Shown one piece after another: positions 29,415 through 37,332 of a DNA stretch of 64,000 nucleotides. Each line of letters starts with the position of its first letter. The stretch's first letter is position 1. This stretch comes from Betaproteobacteria bacterium (GTDB taxonomy: Bacteria > Pseudomonadota > Gammaproteobacteria > Burkholderiales > SG8-39): positions 1 through 64,000 of the forward strand of contig CANKMT010000016.1 in NCBI GenBank assembly GCA_947482825.1, given 5' to 3'. The notes beneath the pieces are model-generated. The model was not told the origin of the DNA. It did no database searches and worked only from the letters and a program-made list of their open reading frames with translations. A program made the position numbers and the translations under genes.

Positions 29415-30502
29415 AAATCACCGATTGGTCGCTGCATTTCTACGAACTGCCTTACGAGCGCGAGGTCGTCTGGGCGAACGCGGTCGAATCCGCCGGCCTC
29501 TATGCGCTGCTGACGCTCACCGACGAGACCGGCGCGCAAGGCGTCGCCGAAGGCACGATCAAGTCGACCTGGACCGGCGTGTCGCCGCGCTCGCTCGCCG
29601 CCTCGTTCGAGGACTTCCTGATTGCCAAGGTCCTCGGCGCGCAATGCGATGGCGTGGCCGCCCTGATGAAACGTCTCGACGGCGTCCCCGAGAATCGCCT
29701 CGCGAAGGCCATGATCGACAACGCCGCATGGCAGATCGAGGCCTGCCGCACCGGGCAGCCCCTGTGGAAACTGTGGGGCGGTTCGCCGCTGGTGGAACTC
29801 ACCTGGGCGATCACCCGCCAGCCGCCCGCAGTGATGGCGGCAGAGGCCGCCGATGTGTGCACGCGTTACGGTTTCGGCACGCTGAAGGTCAAAGGCGGGC
29901 AGGGACTCGCGACGGATCTCGTCGCGATGCGCGAGATCCGCGCCGCGGTTGGCGACAAGGTCATCCTGTACGTGGACGCCAACAGCTACTACAAGCGCGC
30001 GGAGGGCCTCTCGTACACGCACGCCATGCGCGACTCGGGCGCCACGGTGTCCGAGGATCCGTGCCCTCTTCAACCGGACGCGGAGTTCTCGGCACTCCAG
30101 GCCGGGGCAGGCATCCCGATCCTTGTCGACCGCACTTGCACATCCGTGCTCGATGCGGCCCACTACCTCGAGAAAGGCGCGACGGCGCTCTCTACCAAGA
30201 CCGGGCGGATCGGGTATTCGGAATCGAAGGCAATCTCGGCCCTTGCGGCGGAGCAAGGGGCGCGGGTTGCGCTCGGCCTGTTTGCAGAGAGCGCGCTCGG
30301 CACGCTCATCAGCCTGCAATACGGCGCGGCGATCCCGCCGGCCCTGCGCCTGGTGGCTGCCGAGCAGACCTTCTACCTTGGCATCCGCGAACAGGTGATC
30401 ACCGCAATGCCGCCGGTGAAGAATGGACACATCGAACTTCCGGGCACTCCGGACATCGCCAAGCTGGTGGACTGGGAGGGCGTGAAGCGGTTCGCCGTGT
30501 AG
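29411..30502 (+). CDS. enolase-superfamily (mandelate racemase/muconate lactonizing-like) protein
   Basis: ATG overlaps upstream TGA; GFGTLKVKGGQGLATDLVAMREIRAAVGDKVILYVDANS, EDPCPLQPDAEFSALQ. Confidence 0.85.
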   Translation: MKITDWSLHFYELPYEREVVWANAVESAGLYALLTLTDETGAQGVAEGTIKSTWTGVSPRSLAASFEDFLIAKVLGAQCDGVAALMKRLDGVPENRLAKAMIDNAAWQIEACRTGQPLWKLWGGSPLVELTWAITRQPPAVMAAEAADVCTRYGFGTLKVKGGQGLATDLVAMREIRAAVGDKVILYVDANSYYKRAEGLSYTHAMRDSGATVSEDPCPLQPDAEFSALQAGAGIPILVDRTCTSVLDAAHYLEKGATALSTKTGRIGYSESKAISALAAEQGARVALGLFAESALGTLISLQYGAAIPPALRLVAAEQTFYLGIREQVITAMPPVKNGHIELPGTPDIAKLVDWEGVKRFAV

Positions 30503-30514
30503 CGCCTGCCGGCC

Positions 30515-31405
30515 TCAGGCCGCTTCCAGCAGCACCGAGTCCCGCACCGAGTCCATGTCGTTGGTCGTCGTGCGGCGCAGTTCGCGCGGCTCGTTGATGT
30601 CGAAACGGCGGCCCCGATGGATCGTGGCCCGGTTGTCCCAGATCACGAGGTCGCCCACGCGCCACTCGTGCCGGTAGACGAACTCGCGCTGCGTCGCATG
30701 CTCGAGAAGCTCCTGCAGTAGCATGCGGCCCTCTGCGAGCGTCTTCTCGACGATGTGGGTCGCATGGATGCCGACCCAGAGAACCTTGCGTCCGGAGCCC
30801 GCGTGCGTGCGCACGAGCGGCCATTGCACCGGCGGCATCTTCGCGATTTCCGCGGCGGAGGGCTTGTCGCCGAGCCACATGCGCGAATGCAGCGCCGCGT
30901 GCACGCTGTGCAGCGGCGCAATCTCCGCCTTGAGTTCATCCGACAGCGAGTCGTAGGCCGCGCGCAGGTCGGCGTACTCCGTCTGGCCGCCCTTGGAGGG
31001 AACGACGACCGAATGCAGCATCGAGTACTTCGCCGCCGGGCGCTGGAACGAGCTGTCGCTGTGCCAGAGCTGGTTGGCGAGGTTCGAGATCGTCTTGCGG
31101 TCCGCGGCACCGTGGAGCCCGCCTTCGGGCCGCACGTTCGAGATGTCGATCGTCACTTCGTGCTTGAAGCGGCTCGGCGCACCCGGGCTCAGCTTTTTCA
31201 GGCCGGCGTCCAGCGTGCCGAAACTCGACGCAAAGGCCACCTGCTGGTCCTCCGTGAGCGGCTGGCCGCGGAAGACGAGCACTGCATACTTGTCCATCGC
31301 GTCGTCGATGGCGCGTACGGTGTCCGCGTCGACCGGCTTGGTGAGGTCGATGCCGGTGGCTTCGGCTGCGAACAGCGGATGGAGCGGTTTGAGTTGCAGG
31401 CTCAT
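30515..31405 (-). CDS. TauD/TfdA-type alpha-ketoglutarate-dependent dioxygenase
   Basis: LFAAEATGIDLTKPVDADTVRAIDDAMDKYAVLVFRGQ, LWHSDSSFQ, DNRATIHRGRRFD. Confidence 0.9.
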   Translation of the reverse strand: MSLQLKPLHPLFAAEATGIDLTKPVDADTVRAIDDAMDKYAVLVFRGQPLTEDQQVAFASSFGTLDAGLKKLSPGAPSRFKHEVTIDISNVRPEGGLHGAADRKTISNLANQLWHSDSSFQRPAAKYSMLHSVVVPSKGGQTEYADLRAAYDSLSDELKAEIAPLHSVHAALHSRMWLGDKPSAAEIAKMPPVQWPLVRTHAGSGRKVLWVGIHATHIVEKTLAEGRMLLQELLEHATQREFVYRHEWRVGDLVIWDNRATIHRGRRFDINEPRELRRTTTNDMDSVRDSVLLEAA

Positions 31406-31452
31406 GGCAGTTGGTCTCCGCGATTGCGTTGATTCGACGATATTATGCGCCG

Positions 31453-32541
31453 ATGGACAAGACCGGAAACTGTTTCGCTGCGAACTACGCAGAGGCTCGC
31501 GCAGGGTTCCTCGCGGCCGCAAAGGGCCTCGGCCTGGACGTGGAAACCGCCCTCAACCCGCTCAAGGGCGCGCAGGGGGAAGAGCTCGCCACAGATGCCG
31601 TGCTGCTCGGCGAGGCCGAAGCCGCGTCGCTCCTGATCGTCACTTCGGGCACGCATGGCGTCGAGGGGTTCTGCGGCTCGGGCTGCCAGCGCGCGTTGCT
31701 CGATGACGAGGACATGCACCGCCGCATCGAGGCCGCCGGCGTGGCGGTGCTGCTGGTTCACGCGGTCAATCCCTACGGGTTCTCGCACCTGCGGCGCGTG
31801 AACGAAGACAACGTCGACATGAACCGCAACTTCCGCGATTTCGCCGACGCGAAGGAATTGAACCTGGCCTATGCGCAGGTCCACGACCTGTTGCTCCCCG
31901 CCGAGTGGCCGCCCACCGAAGCCAACCGCGCTGCGATCGTCGAATGCATCAAGCAGATGGGAATGGCGGCCTTCCAGGCGGCGGTGTCGGCGGGGCAGCG
32001 GTCGCACAAAGATGGCCTTTTCTATTGCGGCAATGCGCCCACGTGGAGCAATCGCACCATCCGCGCGCTGCTCAGTAAGCACGGCGCCGCGCGCAAGCGC
32101 ATCGGCTGGATCGATATTCACACAGGCCTCGGGCCTTACGGGCATGGCGAGAAGATCTTCGCAGGCGCCAACGACGCAGCCGAACTCGCGCGATCGCGCG
32201 CCTGGTGGGGCGCCGACATCATGTCGTACTACGAAGGCAAGTCGGCCTCGATCGAAGTGCAGGGCTCGATGGTGATGTCGATCTACGCCGAATGCCCGCA
32301 GGCCGAGGCCACCGGCATGGGCCTGGAATTCGGCACGATCCCATTCGATGCGGTGCTTGCCGCGTTGCGCGGCGACCATTGGCTCGCGATCCATCCGGAT
32401 GCGGACGCCGCGAAGCGCGGAGCGATCAAGCGCGCGATCCTCGACGCGTTCTTTATCGACGCAGACGACTGGAAAGGCATGGTGGCGGGACAGGCGCGCG
32501 TGTCGGTGCTGCAGGCGGTGGTCGCGCTTGCAGAGAAGTAA
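31453..32541 (+). CDS. DUF2817 (M14-like) domain protein
   Basis: LLIVTSGTHGVEGFCGSGCQRALL, VDMNRNFRDF, IGWIDIHTGLGPYGHGEKI. Confidence 0.85.
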   Translation: MDKTGNCFAANYAEARAGFLAAAKGLGLDVETALNPLKGAQGEELATDAVLLGEAEAASLLIVTSGTHGVEGFCGSGCQRALLDDEDMHRRIEAAGVAVLLVHAVNPYGFSHLRRVNEDNVDMNRNFRDFADAKELNLAYAQVHDLLLPAEWPPTEANRAAIVECIKQMGMAAFQAAVSAGQRSHKDGLFYCGNAPTWSNRTIRALLSKHGAARKRIGWIDIHTGLGPYGHGEKIFAGANDAAELARSRAWWGADIMSYYEGKSASIEVQGSMVMSIYAECPQAEATGMGLEFGTIPFDAVLAALRGDHWLAIHPDADAAKRGAIKRAILDAFFIDADDWKGMVAGQARVSVLQAVVALAEK

Positions 32542-32550
32542 TCCGGCCCC

Positions 32551-33138
32551 TCAGGCCACCAGCACGAAATCGAAAGCCAACTGCGCGCCGGCTTTGCGCG
32601 CGACAAGCTCGGGTCGGTACAGGCTGTCCCGCGCGTTGCCGGCATCATCCGGAAAATACGTCTGCGTGGTGAGGATGCGTCCGCCTTCCTTTGCGCGCAC
32701 CTTTACATGGATGTGCCGGGCGCGGCCCGGGTAGAGCGCCGGCAGGATCGTCTCGAGCCGGTAGCGTCCTTGCGCGTCCGTGACCTGGTGGCCGCGCAGG
32801 CGAAATCCGGAGTTGTCGTACTCGCCGCTCGAATCGGCGTGCCAGAAGTCGAGCCAGGCCCCTGCGAGGGGCTTGCAATCCGTGCCGAGCACCAATCCTT
32901 CGAGCACGATGGGTTCGCCTTTGGCGTCCGCACGGAAGTTCGCCTTGAGCGGCGTGCGCGGCGAATAGAACGGGCCTTCGGTCTGCGCCGGCGTCATGCG
33001 CCCCGGCTTGCATTCGGGCGTTGGCGCGAGGCGGGGGCCCTGCGCGAGCAGCCGCGTGGACGTACCTGCGATTGCCGCGAGGGCGAGGGTTGCGCCGAGG
33101 AAGGCGCGACGGTTGTGTTCGTGAAGGCGGTCTGTCAT
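32551..33138 (-). CDS. intradiol ring-cleavage dioxygenase (protocatechuate 3,4-dioxygenase-like) with Tat-like signal
   Basis: NRRAFLGATLALAAIAGTS leader; CKPGRMTPAQTEGPFYSP, AWLDFWHADSSGEYDNSGFRLRGHQVTDAQGRY, RARHIHVKV. Confidence 0.85.
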   Translation of the reverse strand: MTDRLHEHNRRAFLGATLALAAIAGTSTRLLAQGPRLAPTPECKPGRMTPAQTEGPFYSPRTPLKANFRADAKGEPIVLEGLVLGTDCKPLAGAWLDFWHADSSGEYDNSGFRLRGHQVTDAQGRYRLETILPALYPGRARHIHVKVRAKEGGRILTTQTYFPDDAGNARDSLYRPELVARKAGAQLAFDFVLVA

Positions 33139-33170
33139 GGCGAATTTCCTATCGTTCCGGCGGCTCCCGC

Positions 33171-33464
33171 TCATTTGCGGCCGTACGCGCTGTCGTGATC
33201 GAAATGCAGGGCGAAAAAGCGTATGTACTCGCCCTCGCGGGTAACGACCGCTCGGCACCTGAGGGTGACGCGGATCGTGAACCGGCCTTTCATCGATTTC
33301 AGCTCTTCCCACTTCAGGCCGTGGTCGGCATAGACCTGCTCCCAACTCAGGCCGGACACCTTGCGCAGAGTCTTGATCGCCTGACGCAACTCGTTTGCGT
33401 CGAGAGCGAAGAGCTGTGCCTGAAAGTCAGGAAAATTCAAATCGAGGCGGATGCCCTCGCTCAC
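33171..33464 (-). CDS. putative toxin-like partner of a two-gene module
   Basis: GTG 33464: VSEGIRLDLNFPDFQAQLFALDANELRQAIKTLRKVSGLSWEQVYADHGLKWEELKSMKGRFTIRVTLRCRAVVTREGEYIRFFALHFDHDSAYGRK; RelE-like fold plausible; 4-nt GTGA overlap with upstream gene. Confidence 0.6.
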   Translation of the reverse strand: MSEGIRLDLNFPDFQAQLFALDANELRQAIKTLRKVSGLSWEQVYADHGLKWEELKSMKGRFTIRVTLRCRAVVTREGEYIRFFALHFDHDSAYGRK

Positions 33465-33727
33465 GCGCGCTTGCTCTTCCGCTTTGTTGCCTTGCCGGCC
33501 AGACTGTCGAGATCTGTAGCGGCCGGCGGGGTGCGTTTCGCCCACTCGCCTGCGCGGCTAAGCTGTTCGAGCATCGCCGGCTCATGCGCCCAGGCCTCGG
33601 TCGAGGGAATCAGCGTCATCGGACGCAGCAGTACCGCGCCATCCGGCTGCTGTTCGACCTGGAAGTACTGGCCAGCGTATTTCTTGCCGAGTGAAAGCTG
33701 TCCGCTGTTGCCCACCATTTTCAGCAT
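33461..33727 (-). CDS. putative antitoxin-like small protein
   Basis: 88 aa MLKMVGNSGQLSLGKKYAGQYFQVEQQPDGAVLLRPMTLIPS (AbrB-like beta strand pattern), K/R-rich tail, overlaps downstream GTG. Confidence 0.6.
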   Translation of the reverse strand: MLKMVGNSGQLSLGKKYAGQYFQVEQQPDGAVLLRPMTLIPSTEAWAHEPAMLEQLSRAGEWAKRTPPAATDLDSLAGKATKRKSKRA

Positions 33728-33920
33728 CCGGAGTCCTCTACGGTGAAGTTGTTAAATCATGCGGCATGGTAGCATGAAAATAGGGTGATCCGAGTGTCCG
33801 GGTCTTCGAGCGGGACTTCCCGACCTGGGATCGAGCCAGGGGTCAGCGTGTTTTGGGAGCAAATGAACTCGTCGGCTTTCGCGCTGAAGGGGCGAAGCGG
33901 CCAAAGGCGCAGGGAGTCGA

Positions 33921-33980
33921 TGGCAGTAATTTGCCCCGGAAGCCAATACTGGCGCGGGCCTCGGCCGAAAAATGGCAGCA
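33921..33980. repeat. second copy of IS-end-like module TGGCAGTAATTT...CCGGAAGCCAA...AAAAATGGCAGCA
   Basis: Same motif order and identical 52-nt spacing as at 24559. Confidence 0.5.
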
Positions 33981-33995
33981 TTGGGCAAGCTCCGG

Positions 33996-34832
33996 CTAGC
34001 GCAACGCCGGTGCATGCCGCTCGAGGAAAGCCGCCACGGCGCCTGCCCACTCCTCGCGCGCGAACACGAACCCGCTGTTGTGCCCGCCGCGCATTTCGAG
34101 AAACTGCTTCGGCTCGGCCGCGGCGGCGAACAAGGCCCGCCCGTGATCGAACGGAATGACCTCGTCGTCGCGGCTGTGCGCGATCAACACCGGCGCCTTG
34201 ATCTGCCGCAGGTTCGAGACGTTGTCGTAGCTGAAGCGCGAGATCAGCCGCACCGGCAGGAACGGATAGACCTTCGCCGCGATGTCCGGGATCGAAGTGA
34301 AGGTCGACATCAATATGAGCGCACGCGGCGCTTGCCGCGCAGCTAGCCAGCTTGCAACCCCGCCGCCCAATGACTCCCCCGCGATCACGATGTCCTGCGG
34401 CTTCGTTTCCCGCGATTGCACCAGCCAGTTCCACGCGGCAAGTGAATCCCGATACGTGCCTTCCTCGGAAGGCGAACCGGTGCTCTTGCCATAGCCGCGA
34501 TAGTCGATCGCCAGCGTGGCGTAGCCAAGGCGGTTGAACATCTGCAGGTAGTCGAGGCGATGCGAGATGTTCCCGGCGTTGCCGTGGAACAGCAGCACCG
34601 TGCCGCGCGCGGCCTTGCCGCCGCCCGGGGCCGGGACCCACCAGCCGTGCAGCGTCTCGCCATCCTCCGTGCGCACTTCGATCGATTCGTATGCGAGTCC
34701 GATCGTCTGCGGCGTGGGCGCAAGCTCGCGCCCTGCTTCGGGGATATAGAGGAGGTGCGACTGGAACAGGGCGACGAGCGCCACGATCACGCCGTAGCCG
34801 ATCGCAAAAGTCACGAGAGCATTCCACAACAT
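33996..34832 (-). CDS. alpha/beta hydrolase, membrane-anchored
   Basis: N-terminal TM; LFHGNAGNISHRLDYLQMFNRLGYATLAIDYRGYGKSTGSPSEEG; GESLGG nucleophile elbow. Confidence 0.9.
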   Translation of the reverse strand: MLWNALVTFAIGYGVIVALVALFQSHLLYIPEAGRELAPTPQTIGLAYESIEVRTEDGETLHGWWVPAPGGGKAARGTVLLFHGNAGNISHRLDYLQMFNRLGYATLAIDYRGYGKSTGSPSEEGTYRDSLAAWNWLVQSRETKPQDIVIAGESLGGGVASWLAARQAPRALILMSTFTSIPDIAAKVYPFLPVRLISRFSYDNVSNLRQIKAPVLIAHSRDDEVIPFDHGRALFAAAAEPKQFLEMRGGHNSGFVFAREEWAGAVAAFLERHAPALR

Positions 34833-34996
34833 GCGCAAATCCGGCCCGCCTTCGAAGTCGGCTGACGATACATTACGCCTCCTGTCCGGACGCCCGCTTT
34901 GGGCACCGGCGCCCAATCGCCTACAATTGGTAGTATTCGTTCCCTTGCGGGACCCCTAGGGATAGCGGTCTATCCTATTTTTCAAGCACTTAGAGA

Positions 34997-36976
34997 ATGT
35001 CCAAGAAAGCAGTCTACGACGCTTCATCGATCCAGGCCCTCAAGGGGCTCGAGCCCGTGCGCCGCATGCCGGGCATGTACACGCACACGATCCATCCGCT
35101 GCACATCGTCCAGGAGGCCATCGACAACGCGGTCGATGAGGCGCTTGCAGGCTACGGGAAGAAGATCACCGTAACCTTTCGCAAGGATAGCTCGGTCGAG
35201 GTCGAGGACGAAGGCCGCGGCATCCCGGTCGACATGCACCCGGAGGAAAAGAAGCCGGCGGTTGAAGTCGCGTTCACGATGCTGCATGCCGGCGGCAAGT
35301 TCTCGAAGTCGAGCGACGCGGTGTATCACATCTCCGGAGGCCTGCACGGCGTCGGCGTTGCGGTGACCAACGCGCTTTCGACGCGGCTCGAAGTCGATGT
35401 GTACCGCGACGGCGCCAAGCACACGATCGCGTTCGAAGGCGGCGAGCTGGTGCAGAAGCTCAAGTCCGAGCGCAGCAGGCAATACGCGGGCCGCACCGGC
35501 ACCGTGGTGCGCGCATGGCCGGACCCCAAGTATTTCGACAGCCCGAACATCCCGATGGTCGAACTCGAGCACCTGATCCGCTCGAAAGCCTACCTGCTGC
35601 CCGGCCTGACCACGGTCCTGCGCGTGGAAGGCAAGGAAGACAAGAGTTGGTTGTACGAGCGCGGCATGGCGCAGTACTTCGACTTCATGCTGCAGGGTCG
35701 CGAACTCGTCGCGCCGCTGTTCACCGGGGAGCGCCATTTCGACGAGAAGACGGCCGCGGACTTCGCCGACATCCAGGCGGGAGAAGGGGCCTCGTGGGCC
35801 ATCGGCTTCGTGCCCGATGGCGACGTGTTCCAGGACAGCCACGTCAACCTGATTCCCACCCGCTCCCACGGCACGCACGAGGCGGGCTTTCGCAACGGCA
35901 TCTTCGAGGCGATCCGCGCCTTCATGGAAACGCGCAGCTTGACGCCCAAGGGCGTCAAGCTGATCGCGGAAGACGTCTGGAGCCGCGCGTGCTTCACGCT
36001 CTCGGCGCGCATCGTGCGCACCCAGTTCCACGGCCAGACCAAGGAAAAGCTCACCACGCGCCATGCAGCCAAGCTGGTCGAGACCTGCGTGAAGGATGCT
36101 TACGAACTCTGGTTGAACCAGCACCCGGAGGACGGCAAGCGCATCGTCGAGCTTGCGATCGAGCAGGCCAACACGCGCCTGTCAAAAGGCAAGAAATTCG
36201 AGCGCAAGAAATCCTCGGGCGTCGCTACGCTGCCGGGCAAGCTCGTCGATTGCGCCTCGGACGACACTTCGCGCACCGAGCTGTTTCTCGTCGAGGGCGA
36301 TTCGGCCGGCGGCTCGGCCAAGGAAGCACGCGACAAGGACACCCAGGCGATCCTGCCTCTGCGCGGCAAGGTGCTGAACACCATGTCCAAGGACGCGCGC
36401 ACCGTGCTCGCCAACAAGGAGCTGCAGGCGATCGCCACTGCCATCGGTTGCGATCCCCACGGCATCGACGACAGCCCAGACCTTTCGGGCATCCGCTACG
36501 GCAAGATCGTGCTGATGACCGATGCCGACGTCGACGGGGGGCATATCCAGGCGCTGCTGCTCACGTTTTTCTTCATGCACATGCCGAAGATCGTCGAGAC
36601 CGGCCGCATCTGGGTCGCGCAGCCGCCCCTCTTCAAGATCGAGGTGCCGTCGCAGGGGAAGGGCAAGCCGGCGCGGCGCGTGTACTGCCTCGACGACGAT
36701 GAACTCGACGAGGCGCTGGCTGCGCTCAGGAAAGAGAAAGTGCGCGAAGGCAGCTGGGAGATCTCACGATTCAAGGGGCTTGGCGAGATGAGCCCGGAGC
36801 AGTTGTGGGAAACCACGATGAACCCGGATTCGCGGCGCCTGGTGCGCATGCAGCTCGACCGCGCGGACATCGAGCGGGTGCGCGGCAAGTTCGAGTTGCT
36901 GATGGATTCCGGGGAAGCGGAAGGAAGAAGGAACTGGATGCGGGAGCATTGGCGGACGGTGGAGGCGGATGTTTGA
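34997..36976 (+). CDS. parE: DNA topoisomerase IV subunit B
   Basis: GLEPVRRMPGMYT, ISGGLHGVGVAVTNALS, LFLVEGDSAGGSAKEARD, TDADVDGGHI. Confidence 0.95.
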   Translation: MSKKAVYDASSIQALKGLEPVRRMPGMYTHTIHPLHIVQEAIDNAVDEALAGYGKKITVTFRKDSSVEVEDEGRGIPVDMHPEEKKPAVEVAFTMLHAGGKFSKSSDAVYHISGGLHGVGVAVTNALSTRLEVDVYRDGAKHTIAFEGGELVQKLKSERSRQYAGRTGTVVRAWPDPKYFDSPNIPMVELEHLIRSKAYLLPGLTTVLRVEGKEDKSWLYERGMAQYFDFMLQGRELVAPLFTGERHFDEKTAADFADIQAGEGASWAIGFVPDGDVFQDSHVNLIPTRSHGTHEAGFRNGIFEAIRAFMETRSLTPKGVKLIAEDVWSRACFTLSARIVRTQFHGQTKEKLTTRHAAKLVETCVKDAYELWLNQHPEDGKRIVELAIEQANTRLSKGKKFERKKSSGVATLPGKLVDCASDDTSRTELFLVEGDSAGGSAKEARDKDTQAILPLRGKVLNTMSKDARTVLANKELQAIATAIGCDPHGIDDSPDLSGIRYGKIVLMTDADVDGGHIQALLLTFFFMHMPKIVETGRIWVAQPPLFKIEVPSQGKGKPARRVYCLDDDELDEALAALRKEKVREGSWEISRFKGLGEMSPEQLWETTMNPDSRRLVRMQLDRADIERVRGKFELLMDSGEAEGRRNWMREHWRTVEADV

Positions 36977-37071
36977 GAATGGTCGGCGTTCTTGTTGGAT
37001 CCCGAGCGATTTCTCAAAATGAGGAGATTGTAGAAAGGCAAAACCGGTAAGGCGTAACTCAGGAGAAGAAG

Positions 37072-37329
37072 ATGGCGCGCAGGACTAAAAAAGCCCTCTG
37101 GGAACGCGGCTATAAATCCCACTGCCTCTGGCGCGGCAAGGAAAAGCTCGCCAAGATCCGGCTCGAAGCCGATGCCGAGCTCAAATACGTATGGGAAGCA
37201 GCGGGGCGCACCGGCGAGTCCGGCACGCTCTCGGCGGCCAAGGCCGCCGCCGAGTACGCCTTGCTTCTCGCCGATCGACAACTGCCGCTCTTCGATTTCG
37301 AGGAGCCGCGGCTCCAGGCAACGAACTAG
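37072..37329 (+). CDS. hypothetical 85-aa protein between parE and parC
   Basis: RBS AGGAG; compact ORF MARRTKKALWERGYKSHCLWRGKEKLAKIRLEADAELKYVWEAAG; 3 nt before parC start. Confidence 0.6.
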   Translation: MARRTKKALWERGYKSHCLWRGKEKLAKIRLEADAELKYVWEAAGRTGESGTLSAAKAAAEYALLLADRQLPLFDFEEPRLQATN

Positions 37330-37332
37330 GAC

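Noticed and set aside
33780-33860. tRNA-like segment (GGGATCGAGCC / CCTGGGATCGAGCCAGG)
   Set aside because: Only a short stem-loop and a loose T-loop resemblance; no complete cloverleaf could be drawn.
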